From Tardibacter sp963781025 (GTDB taxonomy: Bacteria; Pseudomonadota; Alphaproteobacteria; Sphingomonadales; Sphingomonadaceae), in assembly GCA_963781025.1 (NCBI GenBank), contig CAWADU010000003.1:1488001-1552000 (forward strand): a stretch of 64,000 nt of DNA, written 5' to 3'. Shown piece after piece: positions 8,301-19,100 of this stretch; position 1 is the first letter of the stretch; each line of letters begins with the position of its first letter. The notes under the pieces are model-generated. The model worked only from the letters and a program-made list of their open reading frames with translations. It made no database searches and had not been told where the DNA came from. The position numbers and the translations under genes are program-made.

Positions 8301-9077
8301 TCAGTCGCGCAGGGTCACCCAAACCGGCGTGTGATCGGACGATTTTTCCTTCGCCCGCGCAGTGCGATCGACCTGCGCATCGGCCAGCCGGTCCGCCGCC
8401 TGCGGACTGAGCAGGAAATGATCGATCCTGAGGCCGGCATTCCGGGGCCAGCAACCCGCCTGATAATCCCAGAAGGTATAGAGTTTGTCGTCGTGCGGAT
8501 GGATCTGGCGAAGCGCGTCGGTCCAGCCCTGAAATATCATGCGCCGATAGGCGGACCGGCTTTCCGGCTGAACAAGCGCATCGTTGGCCATCGCGCTCAT
8601 CGAAAAGACGTCCCGGTCCTCGGGGCACACATTATAGTCGCCGGTCAGCACCACCGGCACCTCCTGCGCCAGTAGTTCGCCCGCATGGGCGATCAGCCGT
8701 TCGAACCACGCCAGTTTGTAGTCGAACTTGGGACCGGGCCGGGGATTGCCGTTTGGCAGATAGATGGACGCGATGACCATGCCGTTGACGGATGCTTCGA
8801 TGTAGCGGCTGTGGGTATCGTCGGGATCGCCCGGCAGGCCGCGCCGCAATTCCTGCGGCTTCATGCCCTTCGCCAGGATCGCCACGCCGTTGAAGCCCTT
8901 TTGTCCATGCCAGACCGCGCCATAGCCGGCGCCGGAGATCGCCGCCTCGGGAAAGGTGTCGTCCGAGGTCTTGAGTTCCTGAAGGCACACGACGTCGGGC
9001 TTTGCTTCGTCCAGCCATTCGATCAACCGCGGCAGGCGGGCGTTGATGCCATTGACGTTGAAGGTAGCGATTTTCAC
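8301..9077 (-). CDS. xthA: Exodeoxyribonuclease III
   Basis: A 258-residue endonuclease/exonuclease/phosphatase-fold enzyme acting in base-excision repair as an AP endonuclease and 3'-5' exonuclease. Visible catalytic motifs: FNVNGINARLPRL (Asn), VCLQELK (metal-binding Glu), YLPNGNP, LTGDYNVCPED (Asp/Asn pair), RIDHFLLSP and the terminal SSDHTPVWV with the general-base His. Length and motif order match ExoA/XthA. It converges on the flippase gene with only 7 bases between the stops. Confidence 0.95.
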   Translation of the reverse strand: MKIATFNVNGINARLPRLIEWLDEAKPDVVCLQELKTSDDTFPEAAISGAGYGAVWHGQKGFNGVAILAKGMKPQELRRGLPGDPDDTHSRYIEASVNGMVIASIYLPNGNPRPGPKFDYKLAWFERLIAHAGELLAQEVPVVLTGDYNVCPEDRDVFSMSAMANDALVQPESRSAYRRMIFQGWTDALRQIHPHDDKLYTFWDYQAGCWPRNAGLRIDHFLLSPQAADRLADAQVDRTARAKEKSSDHTPVWVTLRD

Positions 9078-9148
9078 GGAGCGGCGCCTCGGATCACGGT
9101 TCAGTCCCGCAGCGGCGGGATTCCAGTTTGACCGTTACCGCCGGGCGA

Positions 9149-9487
9149 TCAAATCGAAAAGGACGAACCGCAACCGCAACCGGACGCCGCATTCGGGTTC
9201 CGCACCTGAAAGGCCGCGCCGCCCAGCAATTCGGTGAAATCCACCTCTGCGCCGCCGAGCAGCTCAAGGCTCATGGGGTCGACCACCAGCCGCACGCCAT
9301 TTGTTTCGGCGACAAGATCGTCAGCCTCGGCCGTATTGGCCATATCGAACTTGTAGCTGAAGCCCGCGCATCCGCCGCCTTCGACCGAAAGCCGCAAGAT
9401 GGCAGGCCGGGACTGGCGTTTCGCGATCTGCGCGACGCGATCTGCGGCCGCTTCGGTCAGGCGGATATTGGCAGCGGTGTCTGTCAT
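9149..9487 (-). CDS. erpA: Iron-sulfur cluster insertion protein (ErpA/IscA, HesB family)
   Basis: A 112-residue A-type Fe-S carrier that delivers clusters to apo-proteins. The three conserved cysteines are present: Cys40 in GGGCAGFSY and Cys104/Cys106 in SGCGCGSSF. I chose the ATG at 9487 (MTDTAANIRLTEAA); the frame extends upstream but without family similarity. ErpA and IscA are hard to separate by sequence alone, so the symbol is provisional. It sits between xthA and the M23 peptidase gene on the same strand. Confidence 0.9.
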   Translation of the reverse strand: MTDTAANIRLTEAAADRVAQIAKRQSRPAILRLSVEGGGCAGFSYKFDMANTAEADDLVAETNGVRLVVDPMSLELLGGAEVDFTELLGGAAFQVRNPNAASGCGCGSSFSI

Positions 9488-9553
9488 GCTATTTGAGATA
9501 GGCGCAGCGATGGCCCGCCGCAATGGGCCATGTGCCGCGCCCAACGGCGTGGC

Positions 9554-10702
9554 CTATTCGTCGATGGCGGGAAGATCCGGGCCGCCGACGCCGTCAAGCA
9601 CGCGGCTGTGGACGGCTGCAAGCTGTTCAGCCGACTGCAGGAACGGCACCGGATTGACCGCCCTGCCGTCGATCCGCACCTCATAGTGAAGGTGGTTGCC
9701 CGTCGAGCGGCCGGTCGAACCCATGCGGGCGATCAGATCGCCACGCTTCACCTTCTGGCCTTCGCGGACCAGAACCTTGGACAGATGCCCGTAGCGGGTT
9801 TCAATGCCCCGCCCATGGCCGATGTCGACCATATTGCCGTAGCCGCCACCCCAACCGGCCTTTTCGACAACGCCGTCAGCGGTTGCGTAGATCGGCTCTC
9901 CGGCCGGTCCCGCCATGTCGATCCCCGTGTGCATGGCCGCGCCGCCATTGAACGGGTCATAGCGAACGCCGAAACTGCTGGTCAGCGCGAAATGCTGCAC
10001 CGGCTTCAGGGCGGGAACCGAAAGCATGCCCTGTTCCAGTGTATTCACCTTGGTCCAGCTCGTGAACAGCTTACGAAAGGCCGGATCGGTATCCCGATTG
10101 CCGACGGGTACATAGGGGCCGCCCATGGAGACGCGGCTTTGACGAACGAACCGCGACGGCGCGAGGCCGAGTTTCCTGAGCAGCGCTTGCGTGTCACGAT
10201 AGCGGGCCTCGACCGCGGTCGTCGCCTGTCCGACAAAGGCGATCTGCTTGCCCTCGATCACGGTCAGCGGCGTCACGGCTTCGGCATAGCGACCCGGAAC
10301 CGCAGCGCCATCGCGCGCTTCGGGCATCATCGAGGCAAGCTGCGTCGGATCGCTCTTGCCGCTCAACAGGCCGGTGAGAAATTGCTGGCGGGCTTCCACC
10401 CGTTCGGCCACGGCGTCCGCCGTCTTCTGGATACGCGCCACATCGACCTGCATCGCAGCGATTTGCCGGTCGCGCTTAGCGATCTCCGCGTCCCTGGCCG
10501 AATGGCCGGTCGCGCTCAGCATCAGCGTCGCGGTGGCCGCAAGGGTCCAGCCCATGAACAAGGTGGCGACGCCCGCGGCGACAACCTGCACGCGCGTGCT
10601 GATGCGGATGTGCCGTACCCCGCTTGCGTCATGAAGATGCAGCTCCCGCGGGTGAAAAGATGTTTGGACGGCGGAAACGATCGCCCGCGTCAGCGTTTTC
10701 AT
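9554..10702 (-). CDS. M23-family metallopeptidase, membrane-anchored
   Basis: A protein of about 382 residues: a short cytoplasmic start, one membrane helix (VVAAGVATLFMGWTLAATAT), a coiled-coil stretch (IAKRDRQIAAMQVDVARIQK), and a C-terminal LytM/M23 domain. Zinc ligands are visible in MHTGIDMAG (His and Asp) and GNHLHYEVRIDG (HxH). Such proteins cleave peptidoglycan cross-bridges or act as amidase activators at the envelope. The ATG at 10702 (MKTLTRAIV) is used; GGAG followed by TTG/GTG codons 9-12 bases further upstream offers a start only 3-4 residues longer. Confidence 0.88.
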   Translation of the reverse strand: MKTLTRAIVSAVQTSFHPRELHLHDASGVRHIRISTRVQVVAAGVATLFMGWTLAATATLMLSATGHSARDAEIAKRDRQIAAMQVDVARIQKTADAVAERVEARQQFLTGLLSGKSDPTQLASMMPEARDGAAVPGRYAEAVTPLTVIEGKQIAFVGQATTAVEARYRDTQALLRKLGLAPSRFVRQSRVSMGGPYVPVGNRDTDPAFRKLFTSWTKVNTLEQGMLSVPALKPVQHFALTSSFGVRYDPFNGGAAMHTGIDMAGPAGEPIYATADGVVEKAGWGGGYGNMVDIGHGRGIETRYGHLSKVLVREGQKVKRGDLIARMGSTGRSTGNHLHYEVRIDGRAVNPVPFLQSAEQLAAVHSRVLDGVGGPDLPAIDE

Positions 10703-10826
10703 TTGCGGCACCAATGTATCTCCGGCGGCCCTGCGGGTACGTCGGTCCGGCCTTTCGGGGCTGACCACCCATTTTGTTTTTTTACTGGCCGCGCAGGAAA
10801 AACTCATTCCATGACGGCGGCAGCAT

Positions 10827-11645
10827 TCATGCGGTTGTCAGGACCGGCGCGGCAATAGGCATGTAGAAGTCTCGCGTCAGACCGGCTGAGTCGCGCGCCG
10901 AGTCGTTGAATGGAGGCTTCAAAACGCCTCCGAAATATTGATGCACCGCAGCATGGAAGGCCGCGACCGAATCGATTCCGCTAGCGCTGCAGCAACTTCT
11001 GAACCATCGATTGCCCGCCGCGACGTGACGGATTTCGTCCGTGTAGATGCGTTGCAGGATTGCGGCGGAGCGGAAATCCCGAGCCTCCTGAAGCCGCCTG
11101 ATCGTCTCCGGCGTGACGTCCAGACCTCGCGCCTCCAGCACTTGCGGCACGATCACCAGCCTTGCGATGAGATCATCTTTCGTGGCCGCCGCCGCTTCCC
11201 AAAGTCCGTCATGCGCGGGCAATTGGCCATAATGGCTGCCGAGTATGTTCAGCCGCCGTTCCAGCAACGCGAAGTGCATCAATTCGTCGGCGGCAACGCC
11301 AATCCAATCATCGGCGAACGCGCGCGGCATCCGACTGCCGAACCGGCCGACGAGGTCCCATGCAAGATCGATTGCGACGAATTCGATATGGGCGAGCGCG
11401 TGCAACAGCGCGATGCGTGACCGGGCGGAGCCTGCCTTGCCCCGCTTCGGCATCCGGCCCGGCGGCAGCAATGCGGGCGTGTCGGGACGAAGCGGCCGAT
11501 CCGGCATGGCGACGTCGAAGGCAAAGGCGATACGGCCCTGGCGCCACGCCCGCGCCGCTTCCCGGCTGGTCAGCACCTTGGCTCGGGGAGACGCTGTCAG
11601 CAATACACGCCGCGCCGCTTGGGCAAGGGTGACGTTGCCGGTCAT
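10827..11645 (-). CDS. DUF455 ferritin-like protein
   Basis: A protein of about 272 residues with the DUF455 ferritin-like fold. The metal-ligand pattern is visible as HALAHIEFVAIDLAWDL, ADELMHFALLERRL and YTDEIRHVAAGNRWF, that is Glu/ExxH pairs on four helices as in di-iron proteins. Relatives are sometimes compared with MiaE-type tRNA hydroxylases, but the function is not established. The ATG at 11645 is used; a TTG four codons earlier is the longer option. It lies between the peroxiredoxin and M23 genes on the same strand. Confidence 0.82.
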   Translation of the reverse strand: MTGNVTLAQAARRVLLTASPRAKVLTSREAARAWRQGRIAFAFDVAMPDRPLRPDTPALLPPGRMPKRGKAGSARSRIALLHALAHIEFVAIDLAWDLVGRFGSRMPRAFADDWIGVAADELMHFALLERRLNILGSHYGQLPAHDGLWEAAAATKDDLIARLVIVPQVLEARGLDVTPETIRRLQEARDFRSAAILQRIYTDEIRHVAAGNRWFRSCCSASGIDSVAAFHAAVHQYFGGVLKPPFNDSARDSAGLTRDFYMPIAAPVLTTA

Positions 11646-11681
11646 GACGCACGGCAAACCACGCCGGGGTGACGCGCTTTT

Positions 11682-12143
11682 CTAGTCAATCGCCTGGGCC
11701 GCGGCCAGCACGGCCTCCGCATGGCCGGGCACCTTCACCTTGCGCCAGATTCGCGCGATCCTGCCTTGCCGGTCGATCAGGAAAGTCGCGCGCTCGATGC
11801 CCATATACTTGCGACCGTACATGCTTTTTTCCACCCATACGCCATAGGATTCCAGTGCTTTTCCTTCGGGATCGCTGCCGAGGCGCACCTTCAGCCCGTG
11901 TTTTCCGGCGAATTTTTCATGGCTTTTGACGCTGTCCTTCGACACGCCGAGAATCATCGTGTCCGCCTTGTTGAATTGGTCGATGAAGCCGGTGAAATCG
12001 ATCGCTTCCCTCGTGCAGCCGGTCGTATCATCCTTGGGGTAGAAATAGAGGACGAGCTTCCTGCCGTTGAAGTCGGCAAGATTCACCGGCTTGCTGCCCT
12101 CGCCCTCGACCGTGAAATCCGGTGCCTGCTCGCCTTCGATCAT
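11682..12143 (-). CDS. bcp: Thioredoxin-dependent peroxiredoxin, Bcp type (1-Cys)
   Basis: A 153-residue AhpC/TSA-fold peroxidase that reduces hydroperoxides. The peroxidatic cysteine is Cys43 in DDTTGCTREAIDF. The usual Bcp resolving cysteine five residues later is absent (Ile48), and Cys43 is the only cysteine in the protein, so it must work as a 1-Cys enzyme with an external thiol partner. The ATG at 12143 has GGGGAG 7 bases upstream; a longer frame to 12191 would overlap glnE. It lies 23 bases after glnE on the same strand. Confidence 0.92.
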   Translation of the reverse strand: MIEGEQAPDFTVEGEGSKPVNLADFNGRKLVLYFYPKDDTTGCTREAIDFTGFIDQFNKADTMILGVSKDSVKSHEKFAGKHGLKVRLGSDPEGKALESYGVWVEKSMYGRKYMGIERATFLIDRQGRIARIWRKVKVPGHAEAVLAAAQAID

Positions 12144-12166
12144 GCCGATGCTCCCCGGTTCAATAT

Positions 12167-14848
12167 TCAATTCCAGTGTCCGCCGACGCATTGCCGTGCA
12201 TCGGCGTAGGCCGCAAGCGTCGCCTGCCAGGTTTCAAAGCCGCACGCGCGGGCGATCAGCGCCGCGACATTGGCGGGGACATCCTCGGGCTCGGCGGCAT
12301 CCCTTGCAAGAAACCGGCAGCAGATAAGCAGCCGGGTCAACAGATCATGCGCCTGGCCCAGCCGCGCATCGACCAGGCCGCCCGCGACAAGCCCTGCAAT
12401 CGCCTGCGACAATTGCGGATCAAAGGCGATTTGCCCAAGCAATTGATGGAAGTGGACGACAAATTCCAGATCGACCAATCCGCCGGGCGCCAGTTTCACG
12501 TCCAGACTGCCGGCGGGCTTCTTGTGCGTCGCCACATCGTCGCGCATCTTGATGACATCGGCGGTGAGTTGCGCCTCGTTCCGGGGCCGGCACAGCGTGC
12601 GGGTTATAATCGTGTCGAAGGCGGCCCTGTCCTCTGGGGCAGCATGCACCACCCTGGCGCGGGTCAGCGCCATATGTTCCCAGGTCCAGGCGCTTTCGCG
12701 CTGATACAAGGCAAAGCTGTCGATGGACACCGCCAGCAGTCCCTGTGCGCCCGATGGCCTGAGCCGCGTATCGACCTCGTACAAGGGGCCGCGCGCCGTC
12801 TGCACCGACAACGCCGCCACGACGCGCTGTGCAAGCCGGTTGAAATAGGCGGTTGCGCCCAGCGGTTTGCGGCCATCCGCCTCAGTGTCGTAGCCACCCG
12901 AAAACAGGAAGACGAGATCAAGATCGGACGCGGGGGTCAGCGCCCCGCCGCCAAGCCGCCCCAATCCCACGATCACCATTCGACCGCCCGGCACGCGACC
13001 ATGAACCGTCTCGAACTCCCGTGTGGCGGCCTCGGTCAGCACGCGGATCGACGCCTCGGCCAAACGGCTGTGACCGGCCGCGATCTCCAATGGATCAAAC
13101 AGCCCCTCGATCAGATGAATGCCCAGCGCAAACCGCCGCTCGCCCACGCGCCGCCGCACCGCGTCGAGAAGCGCTTCATAATCGCCGCGCGCAGCGCCTT
13201 GCACCAGCTCACGGGCAAGCTGCGAAACCTCAGGCACGGGCTCGAATGCGCTCGCATCGATCAGGCCGTCGATCAGATCGGGCCGGGCCGCAAGGCTGTC
13301 CGCCAAGCTGGGTGCATAGCCGAGCAGCCGAACCAGCAGTTGGACCAGCTTCGGATTGGCCTCGAGCAAGGCAAAGAATTGCGCGCCGGAAGGCAACCGG
13401 TCCAGAAAGCGATCGAACCGATGCAAGGCCGCCGAGGGATCGGGCGAGCCGCCGATGCCCGTCAGGAATTGAGGCAGCACCGCCTCGAACGATCTGCGCG
13501 CCGATGAAGAGCGAAGCGCCCGCGCCTTCCAGCTTCGCCAATCCTCAACCCGATCGGCGACCGCGGCGCTGTCGGCAAATCCTGCCGTGGCGAGCTGCGT
13601 TTCAAGCGCCTGGCGGTTCTGCGGCAAACCCTGTTGTTCGCCATGCGCGGCGACCAGCCCGTCATAATATCGGCCGGTCAGCTCGACATAAGGATGCAGC
13701 ACGTCCAGCAGCGCGGCGCCATCCGCCAGGCCATGGAGATGGGCGACCCGATCGATCGCCGCGGCGGCCTTGGGGATGTGATGCGTCTGCTGGTCGTCCA
13801 CCATCTGCAGCCGGTGTTCGACGGTCCGGTAAAGCCGATAGGCCTGTGAGAGATCATCGGCCATATCTGCGTCGAGCCGGCCGGCACCCGCGAGTGCCCG
13901 CAGCGCATCCAGTGTCGCAGGCGCGCGCAGTTCAGGCGCCCGGCCGCCATAGATCATCTGCAATATCTGGGCGTGGAACTCGATCTCGCGGATACCGCCC
14001 CGGCCTCGTTTCAGGTCCCAGCCCGGTCCGAATTTCTGGCCCTGCGCATGGTGGTCGCGGATGCGCCGGGAAATGTCCTGAATGTCCCCGACCGCGCCAA
14101 AATCAAGCGTCCGCCGCCAGACAAACGGCTGGATTGCGGCCAGAAACGCTTCGCCCACGGCGACGTCGCCCGCCGCCGCCCGCGAACGGATGAACGCCGC
14201 CCGCTCCCAGGGCAGCGCGGCTGATTCGTAATAGCTGATCGCCGCATTCATCGGGAGGGCGACCGGCGTCGCCTCCGGATGCGGGCGCAGGCGCATGTCC
14301 ATGCGGAACACATAGCCATCAGCATCGCGCGCCTGCATCAGTTCGATCACGCGCCTGCCGATCCTGGCCGCGGCCTCCCCGACATCCTCGCGCGGGCGGT
14401 GCGGCAGGATCCTCGGATCGTAGACGAACATCGGATCGACATCGGACGAATAGTTGAGTTCGCGGCTGCCGTGCTTGCCCAGGCCGATCAGCGCGAAGCC
14501 TCGGGGTTCAGCGTCGGGAACCCGTTCGCGGATGGCGGCGGCGATGGCCTGGTCGAGCGCGCTGTCGGCGAAATCGCTCAAGGTCCGGATCACCGTCTCT
14601 AGCGGCCATTCGCCTGCCAGATCGGCAAGCGCCGTCACCAGCGCGACCTGTTGCTTCATCCGCCGAAGCCTGGTCCCGACCGGAAGATCATCGGCGATGG
14701 CCGCCATGCCTGCCGCAAGCGCCGCCTCCGGCCCAGTGTCGTGGAAGCGCGCGACCGTATCGGCGTGACGGCCGATCAAATTGGCCAGGAACGGGGAAAA
14801 CCGTTCGGCACGTGCGATCGCATCTTCCCGCAACCCACTCTCCATCAT
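12167..14848 (-). CDS. glnE: Bifunctional glutamine-synthetase adenylyltransferase / deadenylase
   Basis: An 893-residue GlnE that adds AMP to and removes AMP from glutamine synthetase in response to PII, controlling nitrogen assimilation. Two nucleotidyltransferase domains are visible, each with its metal-binding Asp pair: LNYSSDVDPMFVYD in the N-terminal (deadenylating) half and LTPASDLDLVFLFSG in the C-terminal (adenylating) half. A helical GlnD-PII-uridylyltransferase-like segment follows each. Slightly shorter than the E. coli enzyme but complete. Confidence 0.95.
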   Translation of the reverse strand: MMESGLREDAIARAERFSPFLANLIGRHADTVARFHDTGPEAALAAGMAAIADDLPVGTRLRRMKQQVALVTALADLAGEWPLETVIRTLSDFADSALDQAIAAAIRERVPDAEPRGFALIGLGKHGSRELNYSSDVDPMFVYDPRILPHRPREDVGEAAARIGRRVIELMQARDADGYVFRMDMRLRPHPEATPVALPMNAAISYYESAALPWERAAFIRSRAAAGDVAVGEAFLAAIQPFVWRRTLDFGAVGDIQDISRRIRDHHAQGQKFGPGWDLKRGRGGIREIEFHAQILQMIYGGRAPELRAPATLDALRALAGAGRLDADMADDLSQAYRLYRTVEHRLQMVDDQQTHHIPKAAAAIDRVAHLHGLADGAALLDVLHPYVELTGRYYDGLVAAHGEQQGLPQNRQALETQLATAGFADSAAVADRVEDWRSWKARALRSSSARRSFEAVLPQFLTGIGGSPDPSAALHRFDRFLDRLPSGAQFFALLEANPKLVQLLVRLLGYAPSLADSLAARPDLIDGLIDASAFEPVPEVSQLARELVQGAARGDYEALLDAVRRRVGERRFALGIHLIEGLFDPLEIAAGHSRLAEASIRVLTEAATREFETVHGRVPGGRMVIVGLGRLGGGALTPASDLDLVFLFSGGYDTEADGRKPLGATAYFNRLAQRVVAALSVQTARGPLYEVDTRLRPSGAQGLLAVSIDSFALYQRESAWTWEHMALTRARVVHAAPEDRAAFDTIITRTLCRPRNEAQLTADVIKMRDDVATHKKPAGSLDVKLAPGGLVDLEFVVHFHQLLGQIAFDPQLSQAIAGLVAGGLVDARLGQAHDLLTRLLICCRFLARDAAEPEDVPANVAALIARACGFETWQATLAAYADARQCVGGHWN

Positions 14849-14855
14849 GATTTCG

Positions 14856-16121
14856 TTACATCAAAACGGTCGCGCCGTGGATAGCAAGGCCGACCAGCCC
14901 GCCGACGAGGGTTCCGTTGATGCGAATATACTGGAGGTCGCGTCCGACCGCCGCTTCCAGCCGATCCGTCACGGTCCGTGCGTCCCAGCTGCGGATGGTG
15001 TCCGACACCAGCGTCACGATCGAGCCGCCATAATCCGCGACAGCGCCAACGGCCGCGCGCCGCGCATAAAGGTTGACGGCGGCGTTCAACCTCTCATCCT
15101 TTTCAAGCGTTTCGCCAAGACGGCGCAGGGCTTCGCCAAAGCCGCCGCCAAGCGCTGTCTGCGGCGATTGCAGGGCGTTCAATAGCCCAGCCCGCGCCGT
15201 GTCCCACAGCCCGCCCAGCCATTGGGCGACAGCGGGATTGTCGATCAACTCGGCCTTCACCCGTTCAACGCGGTTGCGCGTCGCGGGATCATTTCGCAAG
15301 CCGGAGGCCAGGTTCGCCAGCATCTCCTCGGCCCGTTTGCGCACGCCATGATCGGGATCAGCGGCCATTTCCTCGAACAATCGGGCAAGCCCTTCGACGA
15401 TCTTGTCCGCGATCTTTTCATCCAGGCCCGCGAAGTGCATCAGCCAGCCGGTACGCTCATGAACCATATCGCGAATAAGCAACTCGTTCGCCTGAAGCAG
15501 ACGCGCCGCCCAGGCAATGAACGCATCCAGTATCGGCACATGGCGCTTGTCGTCGATCATCTGGTCGAGCGCCGCACCGATCAGCGGCGACACTTCCAGG
15601 GCGCGAAGCCGCGTCGCGACGGTGCCTTTCACGAGCCCCGCGATCGCCTGATTGTCGAGCGCGTCGAGGATTTCCGCGATGAGCTTGGCAAAGCCTCGCC
15701 GCAGCGGGCCGTCAAGGGGCGGGTTGGCGAGCCATTGCCCAAGGGCTCCGGCCACGTCGATCAATTCCAGCCGTCGCGCCACGACCGAAGGCGTCAGGAA
15801 ATTACTCTGGAGAAAATTCGCCAGATTGTCGCCGATGCGGTCCTTGTTTCGCGGTATGATCGCGGTGTGCGGGATCGGCAGACCCAGCGGGTGGCGAAAC
15901 AGCGCAGTCACCGCGAACCAGTCCGCCAATCCGCCGACCATCGCGGCCTCGGCGAAAGATCGAACGAATCCCCAGGCCGGATGAAGATACACCTGGGTTC
16001 GCGCCACAAGGAACAGGCCGGCCATCGCCACAAGCAGGCCGCCCGCCATTATGCGCATGCCGCGCACGCCGCCCTGCGCAGGGTTGAACCTGCCCAGGCC
16101 GGTTTTTTCGATGAAGTTCAT
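14856..16121 (-). CDS. DUF445 membrane protein
   Basis: A 421-residue protein of the DUF445 (YjiN-like) family: an N-terminal membrane helix (AGGLLVAMAGLFLVA), the conserved block VGGLADWFAVTALFRHPLGL, a long helical soluble region and a C-terminal membrane helix near NGTLVGGLVGLAIHG. The function of the family is unknown. Its ATG overlaps the stop of the RND permease gene (ATGA at 16118-16121), so it is translated with the pump operon, and glnE follows 7 bases later. Confidence 0.88.
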   Translation of the reverse strand: MNFIEKTGLGRFNPAQGGVRGMRIMAGGLLVAMAGLFLVARTQVYLHPAWGFVRSFAEAAMVGGLADWFAVTALFRHPLGLPIPHTAIIPRNKDRIGDNLANFLQSNFLTPSVVARRLELIDVAGALGQWLANPPLDGPLRRGFAKLIAEILDALDNQAIAGLVKGTVATRLRALEVSPLIGAALDQMIDDKRHVPILDAFIAWAARLLQANELLIRDMVHERTGWLMHFAGLDEKIADKIVEGLARLFEEMAADPDHGVRKRAEEMLANLASGLRNDPATRNRVERVKAELIDNPAVAQWLGGLWDTARAGLLNALQSPQTALGGGFGEALRRLGETLEKDERLNAAVNLYARRAAVGAVADYGGSIVTLVSDTIRSWDARTVTDRLEAAVGRDLQYIRINGTLVGGLVGLAIHGATVLM

Positions 16122-19100
16122 TCAGCCGGAGCCGCGCCGGCGCCCTCCCGGTGCGGTTCGTCATTGGTGAAGACGCGCTTCATCTTCGGCCCCAGCCATT
16201 TTTCAAGGTCATCGGCGAGCGTGAAGCCCGCGGGCACGATGACGAGGGTCAGAGCGGTCGACAATAGCAGCCCTCCAATTACCACGACAGCCATCGGCAT
16301 CCGCCAGGAGCTGTCGCCGCTAATGCCGAGTGCCACCGGCAGCATGCCGGCAACCATTGCAACTGTCGTCATGACAATAGGTTGCGCCCGTTTGTGGCCG
16401 GCCTCCAGCATCGCATGCATCCGATCCTTGCCCAGACGCATCTCCTCGATCGCAAAATCAACCAGCAGGATCGAGTTCTTGGCGACAATGCCCAACAGCA
16501 TCAGGATGCCGATGAATACGGGGATCGAAGCCGCCATTCCCGTAATGTGCAGCAGCAGCACCCCGCCAAGTGGCGCAAGCAGCAACGAGGCCATGTTGAC
16601 GAATGGCGGCAGTATGCGGCGGTAAAGCAGGACCAGCACCGCGAACACCATCAGCACGCCGGCGAAGATGGCGAGCACGAAATTGCGGATCATCTCCGCG
16701 AAGATTTCTGTATCGCCGTACTTCACCTCGCGGACGCCGTCGGGCAAATGATGCAGCGCGGGCAACGCGTAGATTTGCTTCAGGGCGTCGCCGCTGATCG
16801 CGCCGGGCGCCAGATCCGCGCCGATCACCGTCCGCCGCATCTGGTTGTATCGCCTGATTTGCGAGGGACCCGACCCGAAATGAATGTCCGCGACCACCTT
16901 TAATGGGACGCTGCCGCCATGGACCGTGGGTACAGGCATGTTCTCGAGCACCGACAAGCTCCGCCGTCGGTTCTCGTCGATGGAAACGCGGATCGGCACC
17001 TGCCGGTCCGACAGCGAGAATTTGGCAAGGTTCTGTTCGATGTCGCCGATGGTCGCGATGCGGATGGTCTGGCTCAACGCGGCCGTTGTTACGCCCAGAT
17101 CGGCCGCCACGTCGAAACGTGGCTTGATGACGATCTCAGGGCGCTGAAGGTCGCCGTCGATCCGGACATCGCGCAGCATCCGGATGTTTCGCATCCCGGC
17201 GAGGACCGACTGCGCGGCATAGTCCAGCTTGGTCGGATCATCGCTGGCCAGCATGATGGTAATGTCGCGACCCAGGCCGCTCGATTGCGACTGGAAGCTG
17301 ATCCGCGCGTCGGGAAGAGCCTGCAGTAAAGGTGCGGTTTCGCGTTCGAATTCAACCGAAGTCCGCTTGCGCGCCTTGGCCGGCTTGAGCGTAAGATAGA
17401 GCGTCGCCATGCGGACGTCTTCGCCACCGTTGCCGATGTCTTCAAACGTCGTTTCGACGTCTGGTTGCCGGCTGAGAATGGCCGCCGCCGCATCGGCAAC
17501 GCGGACGGTGTCTTCAAGCCTTGCGCCGGGCGCCAGCTGGATGTTGACGGTGCTGTGGTCGATGTCCGTCGCCGGTTGGAACGTCTGAGGCAGCGTGAAA
17601 AGAAGAACCAGAGTCAACAGGAACGATACCACCCCCAGACCCACCATCTTCCAGCGGTTCTTGAGCGTCCACCGAAGCACCGTCATATACCGGTCCATCA
17701 ATGGACCCTCGCCATGTTCGCGTATGCCGCCCGCCTTGAGGAAATAGGCAGCGGCCAGCGGCGTGATCAGCCGTGCGACGGCGAGGCTCATCAACACCGC
17801 CGCCGCGACGGTGAGCCCGAATTGTTTGAAAACCTGGCCGGAAATTCCCGACATGAACGACACCGGCAAGAAGACCGCGACAATCGCCATGGTCGTCGCC
17901 ACCACGGCCATGCCGATCTCGTCGGCCGCATCGATTGCGGCCTGATAGGCGCTTTTGCCCATCCGCATGTGACGAACGATGTTCTCGATCTCCACGATCG
18001 CATCGTCGACCAGAATGCCCGCGACGAGGCTCAATGCCAGCAAGCTGACCGTATTGAGCGTAAAGCCCATGAGGTCCATGAACCAGAAGGCCGGGATCGC
18101 CGACAGCGGAATGGCGAGCGCGGAGACGACGGTGGCCCGATAGTCGCGCAGGAACAAAAATACAACGAGCACCGCCAGGACCGCCCCCTCGATCATCGCA
18201 TGGATGGCCGATTTATATTGCTGCTCGGTATAATGGACGCTGGTAAAAAGCGGCTTGAAATGGACCTTCGGATATTCCTTGTGAAGCGCTTCGAGCGCCT
18301 TCGTTGTCGCCCGGTAAACAGCCACATCCGAGCTGCCTTTGGACCGTGACAAGCCAATGGAAAGCACCTCACGGCCGTGCATCCGCGCGATCGAGCGTTG
18401 CTCGGCGAACAGGTCTTTAACATCGGCGATATCCGCCAGTTTCACGGTACGCCCGTCGGGCAGGCTGATCTGCGTCTGGCCCAACGCATAGGCCGTCGAT
18501 GCATTGCCCAGAACCCGCATGGCTTGCTCGGCCCCGGCAACTTCGGCGCGGCCGCCCGGCTGATTGGCGTTGAGCTGGCGCATCTGCGTGTTCACCTGCG
18601 CCGCCGTGATCCCATAGCCCTGAAGGCGAGCGGGATCGAGGATGACGCGGATCTCGCGGCTGACACCACCGCCGCGCTGAACGCCTGCGACACCCTTGAT
18701 CTGTAGCAGTCGCTTGATCACCGTATTATCGACGAACCACGACAACTGTTCGAGTGACATGTCCGTTGTCGACACGGAAAAAAAGGCGATGGCGCCGCCT
18801 TCGACATCCAGGCGGCTGACCACCGGCTCCAATATGCCCTCGGGCAATTCGGAGCGTATCTTGGTGACCGCGTCCCGCACATCGTTGACAGCCCGGTCGA
18901 CCGGGGTTCCCAACTGGAACCGCACCATGGTCGACGACGATCCCTCGGTAACGACCGAAGTGATGTCCTTCACATTGCCGATGGAGGCGATCGCGGCTTC
19001 AACCCGCTGGGCAATCTGCGTCTCTATCTCGGTCGGCGCAGCGCCTGGCTGAATGACGCTTACGTTGGCGGCCGGAAAACTGATGTCCGGCATCTGGTTG

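Noticed and set aside
12122..13507. A 461-codon plus-strand frame opposite glnE
   Set aside because: Shadow of the GlnE reading frame; Arg/Gln-rich with no domain.
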